NCBI RefSeq assembly: GCF_009728485.1 | Contig: NZ_VVIQ01000008.1 | Coordinates: forward strand, 58,588 to 122,587 | Direction: 5' to 3' | Origin: Prevotella vespertina | Lineage (GTDB): Bacteria; Bacteroidota; Bacteroidia; Bacteroidales; Bacteroidaceae | DNA length: 64,000 bases | Shown: positions 35,970 to 45,485 of the stretch, piece by piece | How the letters are laid out: each line of letters begins with the position of its first letter | Numbering within the stretch: the first letter of the stretch is position 1 | Notes under the pieces: generated by a model | Database searches by the model: none | Told to the model about the DNA's origin: nothing | What the model saw: the letters and a program-made list of their open reading frames with translations, nothing else | Made by a program: the position numbers and the translations under genes

Positions 35970-38132
35970 CTATTCTTCTTCATCCTTTACTTCAGCTTCA
36001 TGCTCTGCAATTAACTTCTGCTGTAAATCATTAGGAACAAGCTCATAACTAGCAAACTTAGTTGTGAAGCTAGCTCTACCACCAGTGAGGGAGCTGAGAG
36101 AAATACTATAGTTAGCAAGCTCTTTTAGAGGAATCTTGGCTTGTAACTTCTGATAGCCTGCTTCTGAATCCATACCCATAATCATGGCACGACGTCCTTG
36201 TAAATCGCTCATAACATCGCCCATATAGTCACCTGGTACGTAAACCTCCAAGTCATAAATAGGTTCAAGAATCTTTGGACCTGCAGCTTTGAAGGCATCA
36301 GAGAAAGCATGGCGAGCAGCCAAAGTGAAAGAAAGTTCGTTAGAGTCAACTGGGTGCATCTTACCATCATAGACAATCACACGAACATCACGCGCATAAC
36401 TACCAGTCAGAGGTCCACGCTCCATACAGTCCATGACACCTTTCAATATAGCTGGCATGAATCGAGCATCAATAGCACCACCGACAACAGAGTTGATGAA
36501 CACAAGCTTACCACCCCAAGGAAGAGTGCGTTCTTCACAACCTTTAATATTCATCTTAAACTCTTGTCCGTTGAACTTATAGGTTGTTGGAGCAGGCATA
36601 CCTTCAGCGTATGGCTCAACAATCAAATGAACCTCGCCAAACTGACCAGCACCACCACTTTGCTTCTTATGACGATACTCTGCCTTTGCTTGCTTAGTTA
36701 TCGTTTCACGATAGGGAATCTTAGGCTCTTTAAAGGTTACCTGTAGCTTTTCATTGTTCTCTAAACGCCATTTCAAAGTACGAAGATGGAACTCTCCCTG
36801 TCCATGTACAATTGTTTGTTTCAACTCCTTACTTTGCTCCACAACCCACGTCGGATCCTCTTGACGCATCTTTAGTAATGCTGCCATGAGCTTCTCCGTT
36901 TCTTGTGAACTCTTAGCCTCGATAGCCCTTGAGTATTTTGAATTAGGATATTTAATGAAGTCGAAACGCTGATCAGTACCCTTACCATTGAGCGTGTTAC
37001 CTGTCTTAACATCCTTCAACTTCACCATACAACCCAAATCACCTGCATTCAGCACGTCAACAGGAATACGGTTAGCACCTGCACAAGCATAAAGCTGTCC
37101 AACACGCTCTTTTGAACCACGATCAGAGTTAGTAAGATCATCACCTGTCTTCACACTACCACTCATCACCTTAAAGTAACTTACTTCACCAATATGTGGT
37201 TCCATACCCGTCTTGAAGAAATAGAGTGATTCTGCGCCCTTAGAATCAGGAGCGACCTCTTCTCCACGTGTGTTATGCAGCTTAGGCATTTCGTCAACGA
37301 ACGGAACGACATTACCTAAGAACTCCATCAATCGACGAACACCCATACTCTTACCAGCACATACACAGAAGACTGGGAAGATAGAACGTGTAACAAGACC
37401 TTTACGAATACCCTCGCGCAACTCGTCTTCTGAAAGTGTCTCTTCTTCAAAGAACTTCTCCATCAGTCCTTCATCGTTCTCTGCTGCATCCTCAACAAGT
37501 GCTTTATGAAGTTCCATAGCCTTATCCAGCTGGTCAGCAGGAATGTCCTCAATGACTGGTTCTCCACCTTCAGGCTTCCAGCTATACTTCTTCATCAACA
37601 GAACATCTATCAGACTATTGAAACCGGGACCTGTTTCTAATGGATATTGTACAGGAACACACTTTGAGCCATAGATCTCTTGCATATTTGCAATAAGATT
37701 ATCAAAGTCGCACTTATCAGAATCAAGTTGATTAACCAAGAAGATTACAGGTTTCTTGAGTTTCTCTGTATAACGGAAGTTATTCTGTGTACCAACCTCC
37801 GGACCATACTGACCATTAATAAGTATGACGGCTTCATCAGTTACATTAAGAGCGGTTATTGCACCACCAATGAAGTCATCGCTACCTGGACAGTCAATGA
37901 TATTCAGCTTCTTATTATTCCATTCTACATGGAATACCGTTGGAAACACCGAGTAACCATACTCCTGCTCAACAGGAAAGTAATCGCTAACTGTATTCTT
38001 AGCTTCAACTGAACCGCGACGCTTAATAACGCCGGCTTCGAATAACATACTTTCGGCAAGAGTAGTCTTGCCGCTACCCGCACTGCCAACTAAGGCAATG
38101 TTCTTAATCTCGTTTGTCTGATATACTCTCAT
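35970..38132 (-). CDS. Elongation factor G paralogue EF-G2, catalytic His missing
   Basis: A 720-residue protein with all EF-G domains. The G1 motif is GSAGSGKTT (16-24). The G3 motif reads DCPGSDDF (80-87), where ordinary EF-G has DTPGHVDF, so the catalytic His is Ser84. G4 is NQLD (133-136) instead of NKMD. Domain IV holds the GGAGQFGEVHLIVEPYAEG stretch and a normal C-terminus with GGRASFTTKFASYE. This pattern fits the Bacteroides EF-G2, reported as a translocase that does not depend on GTP hydrolysis and is used under carbon limitation. It is a single gene; the canonical fusA is outside the window. Confidence 0.88.
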   Translation of the reverse strand: MRVYQTNEIKNIALVGSAGSGKTTLAESMLFEAGVIKRRGSVEAKNTVSDYFPVEQEYGYSVFPTVFHVEWNNKKLNIIDCPGSDDFIGGAITALNVTDEAVILINGQYGPEVGTQNNFRYTEKLKKPVIFLVNQLDSDKCDFDNLIANMQEIYGSKCVPVQYPLETGPGFNSLIDVLLMKKYSWKPEGGEPVIEDIPADQLDKAMELHKALVEDAAENDEGLMEKFFEEETLSEDELREGIRKGLVTRSIFPVFCVCAGKSMGVRRLMEFLGNVVPFVDEMPKLHNTRGEEVAPDSKGAESLYFFKTGMEPHIGEVSYFKVMSGSVKTGDDLTNSDRGSKERVGQLYACAGANRIPVDVLNAGDLGCMVKLKDVKTGNTLNGKGTDQRFDFIKYPNSKYSRAIEAKSSQETEKLMAALLKMRQEDPTWVVEQSKELKQTIVHGQGEFHLRTLKWRLENNEKLQVTFKEPKIPYRETITKQAKAEYRHKKQSGGAGQFGEVHLIVEPYAEGMPAPTTYKFNGQEFKMNIKGCEERTLPWGGKLVFINSVVGGAIDARFMPAILKGVMDCMERGPLTGSYARDVRVIVYDGKMHPVDSNELSFTLAARHAFSDAFKAAGPKILEPIYDLEVYVPGDYMGDVMSDLQGRRAMIMGMDSEAGYQKLQAKIPLKELANYSISLSSLTGGRASFTTKFASYELVPNDLQQKLIAEHEAEVKDEEE

Positions 38133-38280
38133 ATCTGATAGATTTAAGCTGTTAGTAATAATTTATTCGTTTCAAAGAGGACAAGTATTAACTCATCCAT
38201 TCAGCGGTCTAAGTTAGACATTTCCAATGAGAACACCAAAGTTTCTCACTAAAAAAGCAAATTCTTTTAAAACTTATTAG

Positions 38281-38288
38281 TACATTTG
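38281..38288 (+). promoter_or_regulatory. -7 promoter element for hemW
   Basis: TACATTTG, 50 nt before the ATG at 38338. Confidence 0.5.
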
Positions 38289-38337
38289 CATTAGTTCTTA
38301 TTAGTCATACATTAATATATACGAACAAACACCTATC

Positions 38338-39564
38338 ATGTTAGGATTGTACATTCACATACCTTTTTGTGCCAGTCGCTGCATTTATTGCGGCTTCTAT
38401 TCTACTGTGCCAGCCAAGAAGAAGGACGAAAGACTTTCTATGGAAGAACAGTATGTGAACGCTATCTGCCATGAGATGGAAATGCGTGCGGAGAAAGACT
38501 ATGAAACGTTTGGTGGGAGGACGACTGGTTTGACAAGTATATACTTGGGCGGTGGTACTCCCTCACAGCTTTCCTTTGAAAGCCTAAAGAAGATATTCCA
38601 AACGATAGATAAGGTATATCACATTGGTTTAAAATGGGATATAGAGAACAACAGCTGCACCACTACTCTGCCTATCGAAGTCACTATGGAGTGTAATCCA
38701 GATGATGTAACGGAAGAGTTTGCACAGAACTTGCATTCCCTTCCTATCAATCGTATCTCTATGGGAGCGCAGACTTTCTCTGATGAACGTCTGCGTTTCC
38801 TACATCGTAGACATACAGCTGACGAGGTAGAAACTGCTGTCAAGCATCTTAGAAGTGTAAACATCAAGAACATATCAGTAGACCTTATGTTTGGCTTTCC
38901 CAATGAGACACTTGAAGAATGGAAAGAAGACATTGATCGACTGCTTGCTTTAGACATTGAACATATCTCTGCTTATAGTCTTATGTACGAAGAAGGGACT
39001 CCCCTCTATCGCCTTCTTCAAGCGGGAAAGGTCAAGGAGATGGACGATGAACTTTATCGTCAGATGTACAATACACTCATCGACCGCTTAGCTGAAGCAG
39101 GTTATGAGCAATATGAGATTAGTAACTTTGCCAAGCTCAAATCACAAAGTTCAAACCTCAAAGTTCAAAGCCCCTATCGTTCTCAACACAATAGTTCTTA
39201 TTGGCACAATGTACCTTATATAGGTATCGGTGCTGCAGCCCATTCCTACAACAATGGTAAGAGAAGTTGGAACGTAGCAGACACTAAAGCTTATATCGCT
39301 GCTATCCAAGAAAACAAGCTTCCTTGCGAAGAGGAAATAATTGATGCAGACACACATTACAATGATATGATAATGACTGCCCTCCGTACGTGTGAAGGAA
39401 TAGACCTATCAACGCTCTCTGCTGAATACCGCACTTATCTCATGCGTCTTGCCAAACCTTTACAACAACAAGGTCTATTGAAAGAGGAGAATGGCTGGCT
39501 CCACCTTACACGTGAAGGTATCTATGTTAGCGACTCAGTTATGAGCGATTTAATGAAAGTATAA
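38338..39564 (+). CDS. hemW: Radical SAM heme chaperone HemW
   Basis: A 408-residue protein with the radical SAM cluster motif C11-x3-C15-x2-C18 (IPFCASRCIYCGFY), then GGGTPS, MECNPDD, SMGAQTF and DLMFGFPNETLEEW. Family members were long annotated as coproporphyrinogen III oxidases, but HemW inserts heme. A short insert near residue 265 (KLKSQSSNLKVQSPYRSQHN) is low-complexity and repetitive at DNA level (tcaaacctcaaagttcaaag, 39151-39170). The next gene starts 23 nt downstream. Confidence 0.88.
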   Translation: MLGLYIHIPFCASRCIYCGFYSTVPAKKKDERLSMEEQYVNAICHEMEMRAEKDYETFGGRTTGLTSIYLGGGTPSQLSFESLKKIFQTIDKVYHIGLKWDIENNSCTTTLPIEVTMECNPDDVTEEFAQNLHSLPINRISMGAQTFSDERLRFLHRRHTADEVETAVKHLRSVNIKNISVDLMFGFPNETLEEWKEDIDRLLALDIEHISAYSLMYEEGTPLYRLLQAGKVKEMDDELYRQMYNTLIDRLAEAGYEQYEISNFAKLKSQSSNLKVQSPYRSQHNSSYWHNVPYIGIGAAAHSYNNGKRSWNVADTKAYIAAIQENKLPCEEEIIDADTHYNDMIMTALRTCEGIDLSTLSAEYRTYLMRLAKPLQQQGLLKEENGWLHLTREGIYVSDSVMSDLMKV

Positions 39565-39587
39565 GTATATCATCACCCAACATTCCC

Positions 39588-39914
39588 ATGACCAACGAAG
39601 AATTTGAAAAGAAGTGGGCAGAGAACCGCAAAGAGGTTCTTGCTAACAATGAAGAATATCAACGTATTGTCCAAAGCTATAAAAGTTCAGGCTGGATAGA
39701 CTATATCATCTTCATCGCAGGCTTTGTTATCTGCGAGAACTATACGAAGACTATTGTAAATAGTATCGTACTCCAATATCTCCTTGCACTTGTAGGAATG
39801 ATTTTAATATGGTTGGGCTATCGCCTTATCAAGAGTTTGTTCAACAGCAAGCAAACATTAGAGGAACTCGAAGAAAAGATTAAGCATCAGTATAGAGACT
39901 CAATCTCCAACTGA
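39588..39914 (+). CDS. Small membrane protein after hemW
   Basis: A 108-residue protein. Residues 1-35 are charged and helical (KKWAENRKEVLANNEEYQRI), followed by two membrane segments (about 37-53 IDYIIFIAGFVICENY and 62-84 LQYLLALVGMILIWLGYRLI) and a charged end. I do not recognise the family. Cotranscription with hemW is likely from the 23-nt gap, ending at the shared terminator. Confidence 0.6.
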   Translation: MTNEEFEKKWAENRKEVLANNEEYQRIVQSYKSSGWIDYIIFIAGFVICENYTKTIVNSIVLQYLLALVGMILIWLGYRLIKSLFNSKQTLEELEEKIKHQYRDSISN

Positions 39915-39925
39915 TAAAAACAACA

Positions 39926-39975
39926 AAACCTCCGACCTTATAGTGCCTGAGAAGCACTCTAAAAGTCGGAGGTTT
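39926..39975. terminator. Bidirectional terminator between the small membrane gene and uraA
   Basis: AAACCTCCGAC (39926-39936) is perfectly complementary to GTCGGAGGTTT (39965-39975), with an inner stem AGTGC/GCACT. Confidence 0.85.
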
Positions 39976-40012
39976 CGTATATTCAGCTTATCTGACGAAT
40001 GCCTAGTTAAGC

Positions 40013-41233
40013 TTATTCTTTCTTTGCAGGCATCTTTTCCTTTGCTGGTGGCAACAGTAGATTTAAGATGACACCGACAACTGCAGAGAGTCCGATACCA
40101 CTGATTGAGAAACTACCCCACTGCAGCACTGCACCTCCAATACCCATTGTCAACGTAATAGATATAATAATGATATTACGTGTGCGATTGAAGTCAACCT
40201 TATGCTGAATGAGGTTCTGAATACCTACGGAAGCGATAGTACCGAAGAGCAATAACATGATACCTCCTAACACGGCTGCAGGAATACTCTGCAAGAGAGC
40301 GCTCAACTTACCTATAACCGAGAATACAATAGCTGTTGCAGCAGCAATACGAATTACCTGAGGATGTGTTACCTTAGTAATACTCATCGCTCCCGTTACC
40401 TCACTATAGGTTGTCACAGGGGGACCTCCAAAGAAAGAAGCAGCCAAACAAGCCAAGCCATCACCTAACATTGTACGATGCAATCCAGGAGATGCCGTAA
40501 AGTCTTTATCAGCAACAGCACTTACTACATAAATATCGCCCACATGCTCTATCACTGGTGCTATCGCCACAGGTATCATATAAAGGAATGGTTCCCATGC
40601 AAATTGTGGCAAATGGAAATCTGATAAGGCGGGAGGCAAAGCTAACCATGGTGCTGCCTCAACATGTGAGAAGTCAACAACGCCCAAACAAATAGCGACA
40701 ATGTAACCTGAAACAATACCACAAATAACGGGTACAAGCTTCATCAGACCACGCCCCATAGACAACACACACACTGCTACTGCCAATGAGACAAATGCCA
40801 ATAACCAATTTGTCTTTGCCATATCAACTGCTGACGTCGATAAGGACAAGCCTATTAAAATAATAACAGGTCCTATGACAACAGGTGGGAACAATCTGTC
40901 TAGCAATTTCTTTCCCTGCCATTTTATTAAGGCTGACATAACAAAATAAACGAGAGAGACTCCTGCTATTCCTGCCAATGTACCGGGCATTCCCCATTGC
41001 TTTGAAGCAGCAATGATTGGTGCGATAAAGGCAAATGATGAACCTAAAAAAATAGGAACCTTACCTTTCGTAACCAAATGAAAGATAAAAGTTCCTAGAC
41101 CTGCTGTGAATAACGCCGTTGCTGGATCAAGCCCAACAAGCAAAGGGACGAGGACAGTAGCACCGAAAGCCACAAAGAGGAATTGTACCCCCACTATAGT
41201 TTTGCGCACTGGTGATAGTTTTAAATTATCCAT
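40013..41233 (-). CDS. uraA: Uracil permease (NCS2 family)
   Basis: A 406-residue protein with about 14 hydrophobic segments in the NCS2 fold. Signature residues are visible in VPIFLGSSFAFIAPI (segment 3), IPVAIAPVIEHVGDIY (the Glu-His substrate site of segment 8) and GGPPVTTYSEVTGAM (segment 10). This is the proton-driven uracil type rather than xanthine. It is a single gene with a promoter at 41296 and a shared terminator. Confidence 0.92.
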   Translation of the reverse strand: MDNLKLSPVRKTIVGVQFLFVAFGATVLVPLLVGLDPATALFTAGLGTFIFHLVTKGKVPIFLGSSFAFIAPIIAASKQWGMPGTLAGIAGVSLVYFVMSALIKWQGKKLLDRLFPPVVIGPVIILIGLSLSTSAVDMAKTNWLLAFVSLAVAVCVLSMGRGLMKLVPVICGIVSGYIVAICLGVVDFSHVEAAPWLALPPALSDFHLPQFAWEPFLYMIPVAIAPVIEHVGDIYVVSAVADKDFTASPGLHRTMLGDGLACLAASFFGGPPVTTYSEVTGAMSITKVTHPQVIRIAAATAIVFSVIGKLSALLQSIPAAVLGGIMLLLFGTIASVGIQNLIQHKVDFNRTRNIIIISITLTMGIGGAVLQWGSFSISGIGLSAVVGVILNLLLPPAKEKMPAKKE

Positions 41234-41295
41234 GTATTGATTGATAAATATTAGTTTTCACAAATAGCCAATAGACTAAGTATGGTTTACGTCTG

Positions 41296-41303
41296 CAAAA
41301 TTA
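41296..41303 (-). promoter_or_regulatory. -7 promoter element for uraA
   Basis: TAATTTTG on the minus strand, 63 nt before the ATG at 41233. Confidence 0.55.
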
Positions 41304-41396
41304 TAAAAAAATGTGCATTATGTAGGAACAATGGAAGAAAAGTTTAAATCTAAGGCTAAAAGCCATGGTAGGAGATCGATAAAAGAATATTTTTCG

Positions 41397-41404
41397 TACC
41401 TTTG
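41397..41404 (+). promoter_or_regulatory. -7 promoter element for the serpin gene
   Basis: TACCTTTG, 36 nt before the ATG at 41440. Confidence 0.6.
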
Positions 41405-41439
41405 AAGTCTTAATTATCTACATTCAATAATATTGCCGT

Positions 41440-42732
41440 ATGACAACAAAACTATTTAATCTCGCTTTTCTATTGCTATTCACTAGCTGTATCAATACCT
41501 CTCAAACGGCTAAGACACTTGAGGAAGCTGCCGAGGAAGAAGATATCCCTGACTATACACTTTCAAAGGAAGAATACGAAATCATATCTTCTTCCAACGC
41601 TTTCGGACTAAAGCTCTTTCAGCAACTATCCAATAAAGAAGAGGAAAAGAGCATTGTATTCTCACCGACTGCTGTCATCTATTCTCTTAACATGTTAAAC
41701 AATGGTGCTGCTGGGAATACAAAGCAGGCATTATGCCATGTTCTTGGATATCAAGAAAAGCAACTTGATGATGTCAACAAACTTAATAAGAAGATACTTA
41801 TAGGTCAAAGGCGAGAGACCTTCTCCAATCTAGGCGCAAGCAATCCAAAGGATAAGGGCTCATCGAATGGGTATATGGTCACAGCTAACTTCATGGCTCT
41901 CAATGAAGCAACGGAGCTATTACCCGAATACCAGAAAGCACTTCAAGATTATTACTTCACGAATATCATTGCCTCAGCTAACAAACAACAAGAACGAATA
42001 CAGGCTGATTCTCTTTGTGCAAAGATAACGAAAGGCGACATCACGACATTGCCCATCGAAGTTTTAACTCCGCACTCTGCACAGATCATCAACGCTGTAG
42101 CTCTACGAATCCCATGGAGTAATGAGTTTGTGGGAGAGACCACTAATGGACAAACTTTCTATAAGCAGGATGGTAATCAGACCAAGGTTCACATGATGCA
42201 CACCTTTGATCAAGACAAGAACTTTCTAGGATACGAAGGAAAGCAATATAAGGTTCTGACCTTAGCCATGCAGAACGGCTTCTTTATGTATGTCGTTCTC
42301 CCTAACAAAGGCAAGAAATTGGAAGATATTATCAACGACTTTAAGGATAGCACTCTCTATAACTTAACGAAGCTACATAAGCAATATGACGAGGTGGAGA
42401 TTGCTCTTCCTAAATTCTCAACATCTATCAAACTCCCTTTGAAAGAGCTATACACCAAAGTTGGACTAGGCATGCTCTTCTCTCAACAAGCAGCAAATTT
42501 CAGTCAGATGAGCCCCTCACCCTTATATATAGATAAGGTGTATCAACAGATCAGGCTGGATGTTAACGAGAAAGGAGTAGCTGCAAGAGCCGTTCAATCG
42601 ACCTCTATGATGACTCTTGGCATAAATACCCACCCCACAAGGTTCACGTTTACAGCAGATCATCCATTCTTCTATTACATTACAGATCAATATGGTAACA
42701 TTTGCTTCATGGGTAAATTTATGGGCGAATGA
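41440..42732 (+). CDS. Serpin lipoprotein
   Basis: A 430-residue protein with a lipobox (LLLFTSC, C17), so probably anchored in the outer membrane. The serpin fold is clear: VFSPTAVIYSLNMLNNGAAG, an extended shutter region, and the end DHPFFYYITDQYGNICFMGK. The reactive loop begins at VNEKGVAARAVQST, with small residues at the inward hinge positions, so inhibition by loop insertion is plausible. Counting as in antitrypsin gives Leu near P1, but the loop is a few residues longer and P1 is uncertain. Bacterial serpins such as Tannerella miropin block host or bacterial proteases. The 42822 gene follows 89 nt downstream. Confidence 0.92.
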   Translation: MTTKLFNLAFLLLFTSCINTSQTAKTLEEAAEEEDIPDYTLSKEEYEIISSSNAFGLKLFQQLSNKEEEKSIVFSPTAVIYSLNMLNNGAAGNTKQALCHVLGYQEKQLDDVNKLNKKILIGQRRETFSNLGASNPKDKGSSNGYMVTANFMALNEATELLPEYQKALQDYYFTNIIASANKQQERIQADSLCAKITKGDITTLPIEVLTPHSAQIINAVALRIPWSNEFVGETTNGQTFYKQDGNQTKVHMMHTFDQDKNFLGYEGKQYKVLTLAMQNGFFMYVVLPNKGKKLEDIINDFKDSTLYNLTKLHKQYDEVEIALPKFSTSIKLPLKELYTKVGLGMLFSQQAANFSQMSPSPLYIDKVYQQIRLDVNEKGVAARAVQSTSMMTLGINTHPTRFTFTADHPFFYYITDQYGNICFMGKFMGE

Positions 42733-42821
42733 TTCCCTTACAAACGTAAGTCAGTCAGTTTACATCCATATAGGAACCACTATTATTTACATAACTATTT
42801 CTATATTCTATAAAAAACAAA

Positions 42822-43259
42822 ATGGAGACAATAGCATTTAACTTCGATTCCGTCCCATCAACATGGGAAATTTGTTTCAACAAAGATTGCCCACGCAAGG
42901 ACACTTGTATGCGTTATTTTGTTGGGCAACATCTACCAGAAGACAAAAACATAGGCTTCGCCGTCTTCCCCAATGCGCTACAAAACGGCAAATGCGAGTT
43001 TTATGTAGAGAAGAAAGTGATACGTGCAGCATGGGGATTCCATCATCTATTCCTCAATGTCAAGCATGTAGACGACACGCCAATACGCAGAGAAATACAG
43101 CAATATCTAGGAAGTCGACCTACTTACTATCGCTATATGAACGGGCAACTCACGCTCACACCAGAGCAACAAGCGGATATTATCGACATATTCCGCTCGT
43201 ATGGTTACACCGAAAAGTTAAGATTTGACTATTACGTTGACCGCTATTCTTTCGAATAG
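42822..43259 (+). CDS. Conserved small Bacteroidales protein (possibly DUF6078-type)
   Basis: A 145-residue soluble protein. An early Cys pair (CFNKDCPRKDTC, residues about 17-28) suggests a metal or disulfide site. The middle is conserved-looking (AAWGFHHLFLNVKHVDDTPIR) and the end is aromatic (FDYYVDRYSFE). I think it belongs to a family named DUF6078, but I am not certain. Function unknown. It may be transcribed with the serpin, and a repeat array with hairpin follows. Confidence 0.55.
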   Translation: METIAFNFDSVPSTWEICFNKDCPRKDTCMRYFVGQHLPEDKNIGFAVFPNALQNGKCEFYVEKKVIRAAWGFHHLFLNVKHVDDTPIRREIQQYLGSRPTYYRYMNGQLTLTPEQQADIIDIFRSYGYTEKLRFDYYVDRYSFE

Positions 43260-43278
43260 AATAGTGTATCACTAATCG

Positions 43279-43414
43279 TATCATAGGCTGAGACAGTGTG
43301 TCTCAGACCTATGATACACACAGTCTCAGACCTATGATACACACAGTCTCAAGCCTTGATACACACAGTCTCAAACCTTTGAGACACACTGTTTCAAGCC
43401 TTGAGACTCTATGG
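43279..43414. repeat. 22/23-bp array D: inverted copy plus five direct units
   Basis: TCTCAG or TCTCAA-type starts lie at 43301, 43324, 43347, 43369 and 43392 (spacing 23, 23, 22, 23). One unit is a perfect dyad, TCTCAAA-CC-TTTGAGA. An inverted copy at 43279-43294 pairs with unit 1 (43300-43316) as a 16-bp stem, forming a hairpin between the two convergent genes. Confidence 0.85.
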
Positions 43415-43463
43415 ATATCTGTATTACTATGTTTTACTATGAAATATTAAGTACTCATAAAGC

Positions 43464-45044
43464 TTATTCAAACGGACGGACAATCATACCGCTGGTAGGA
43501 GCGGAATCTTGTAGAGTAGCTGTCTTGTTGTTAATTATTAGAGCATAACTACCCGTTGGATTAGTCGGTATTGCGCTTGAAGACCAGTAATAACCTGTCA
43601 CACCAGCAGCATTGAATTTATAGTTGTTCCAGCTTGTACTATAATAACCTAAGAGTGGAAGATAGAAATACTGGTCCATCTCTGTGGTAGCAGGGAACGT
43701 ATTCGAAACTGCTTTTGATAGTCTTTTATAAGTGTTACGCAGGTCGGTTGAAGCGTCATCAGGCTGATGACTATCAGAGAAGCCCGTGATATAAGCTCTC
43801 TTCTTAAACCATGTACCCCCTTTATAGAGGTAGCCCATAGTTGACCAAAGCTCATCGGCATCATAGCGTGGGTCACCCTTCATCACATACCATGCCATCT
43901 CGTTAGCGTTAGGGAGGGCAGCAAAGTGAGAGGTTGAGGCTTCAAGCGGTCCAGCAGTTGTACGATCAGGAGTGTAACTATCACTTCCTGGCTTTGGATA
44001 GTTCGTACTATTGGTTGATAAGAACTTTGTTGGCTGCCATGGGTCAGCACTGTTCCACTCGTGCCCACTCCAATAGTTCGCCTTTGCATCCCACATATAA
44101 TAGTTGGTACCACCGTAGTCATTGATAGAGAGGTTGGCGGTCACGTCATGAATAGAGCCCGGAACAAAGGTGAGGGTAACATATTTAGTTACAGTGCCAT
44201 CAATAGATCCCTTCGGATTATCAGCCGTATTGCGAAGCCAGTAACGGATGCGCAGACTATGCCTACCTGGTGCTATCACAGCGTAGGAAGCGTTCTTGCT
44301 CATGTCAGCAGACGTATTGTCAATAGCAAATCCACTCCCTGTCGTGAGTGTGATCGTCTTCGAACCACCCGAGGCAAGAGTGAGCGTACCATCAGAAGCA
44401 ATGTTGTAAACACCTGCTATATTGTCTTCTGATGAAATCTCAATCTTAGTAATCTGACTATGCTGTACGTATATATTACTTGAACGAGGGATGAGACAGA
44501 TGAAAGAAGCCTTGTGCTCGAGGGTAAACTTATAGTCGCTCCCTACCTTTTGGGCAGTAGCAACACCGCAGTCACCCGACTCACCTGCATGGTCGAAGTT
44601 GTTAGGCGCAGTCTGAGTCTGTACCTTCTTTATCTCTACTTGTGGTTGTGAGCCTGTGAGACCTTTATTGGTATAGACAACAGCGTGTGTCGGACTGGTG
44701 TAGCTACCAGCAACGGTAAACACGGCATTCGACTTCTTTGAGGCAATAGGGAAGGTGGCTGTTGCACTCTGTCGCCACTGACCAGCATTGTCTTTCACCA
44801 ATATCTTGTCAGTATTTCTCCATATCACAGAGGCTCCGCTACCCTTGGTATGATTGTAGATAATCGTACGTGTCGGTGCTTCTTCTTGAGAGACACCACT
44901 GAAGGTCATGGAGTCCTCCACAACACTATGGCTCTCCTTTGCATTCTGTAGAAGGTCATCATTTGAACAACTCATCGTTACTGCTGCACCTATCAAAGCA
45001 CAGCCTACCGATGACGATAGTAATCGTAAAGTCTTTATAAACAT
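43464..45044 (-). CDS. Fimbrillin-family lipoprotein, locus 2
   Basis: A 526-residue protein with a lipobox (AAVTMSC, C26). The N-terminal fimbrillin pattern is APTRTIIYNHTKGSGASVIW followed by DKILVKDNAGQW. The C-terminal third (ALPNANEMAWYVMKGDPRY, YLYKGGTWFKKRAYI, TGYYWSSSAIP) is the lectin-like end shared with the copy at 50554. It follows a small YxxPxC peptide gene by 45 nt. Unlike the other two loci it has no adjacent HU-like gene and no simple-repeat leader. It is probably a surface fimbrial component or adhesin. Confidence 0.78.
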   Translation of the reverse strand: MFIKTLRLLSSSVGCALIGAAVTMSCSNDDLLQNAKESHSVVEDSMTFSGVSQEEAPTRTIIYNHTKGSGASVIWRNTDKILVKDNAGQWRQSATATFPIASKKSNAVFTVAGSYTSPTHAVVYTNKGLTGSQPQVEIKKVQTQTAPNNFDHAGESGDCGVATAQKVGSDYKFTLEHKASFICLIPRSSNIYVQHSQITKIEISSEDNIAGVYNIASDGTLTLASGGSKTITLTTGSGFAIDNTSADMSKNASYAVIAPGRHSLRIRYWLRNTADNPKGSIDGTVTKYVTLTFVPGSIHDVTANLSINDYGGTNYYMWDAKANYWSGHEWNSADPWQPTKFLSTNSTNYPKPGSDSYTPDRTTAGPLEASTSHFAALPNANEMAWYVMKGDPRYDADELWSTMGYLYKGGTWFKKRAYITGFSDSHQPDDASTDLRNTYKRLSKAVSNTFPATTEMDQYFYLPLLGYYSTSWNNYKFNAAGVTGYYWSSSAIPTNPTGSYALIINNKTATLQDSAPTSGMIVRPFE

Positions 45045-45089
45045 ATATCTCTTGTTCGTTAAGTGTGTTTTACCTTATATATATGAAGT

Positions 45090-45293
45090 CTATTCGCTCC
45101 AATTATGATTTATATTCGACGCATCATCATCGTCCCACAAGAAGGTTTTCTTTGCGTCACCAGCACTTTCTCCAGGGTTGATTCTACCAGCATTACCGCT
45201 TGCATTGACCATAAGAGTCTCCGTATAAGTTTTCATCAAATTACATTCGGGCTTAACATATACATTACGCCTTGTAAGTTCTTTCTTCTTCAT
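45090..45293 (-). CDS. Small YxxPxC peptide, locus 2
   Basis: A 67-residue peptide from the ATG at 45293. The N-terminus is basic with VYVKPEC (YxxPxC), the middle has LMVNASGNAG and GESAGDAKK, and the end is acidic with NHNWSE. GDAKK and the W-x-E end are shared with the copy at 52171. It sits directly upstream of its fimbrillin gene and probably shares its transcript. The predicted leader is only about 85 nt. Confidence 0.65.
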   Translation of the reverse strand: MKKKELTRRNVYVKPECNLMKTYTETLMVNASGNAGRINPGESAGDAKKTFLWDDDDASNINHNWSE

Positions 45294-45385
45294 CAATTAA
45301 AATGGATTACTATATTACTCTTTACATCTACGAGCATTTCACATAAAATACCATCGTAGTTTCAGTTCTTGGGTTAATTCCGGTG

Positions 45386-45393
45386 CAAAGTTA
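45386..45393 (-). promoter_or_regulatory. -7 promoter element of fimbrillin locus 2
   Basis: TAACTTTG on the minus strand, followed by GCACCGGAATTAACCC, which resembles the start of the module 1 transcript. There is no SSR between it and the peptide gene. Confidence 0.6.
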
Positions 45394-45485
45394 AGAAAAA
45401 AAACGAAAGTAACAAACACTATAACAGAATAATAAGATGTTATGGTGTTTATTACTTCCTACTTATATACATCATTATTGGGAAC

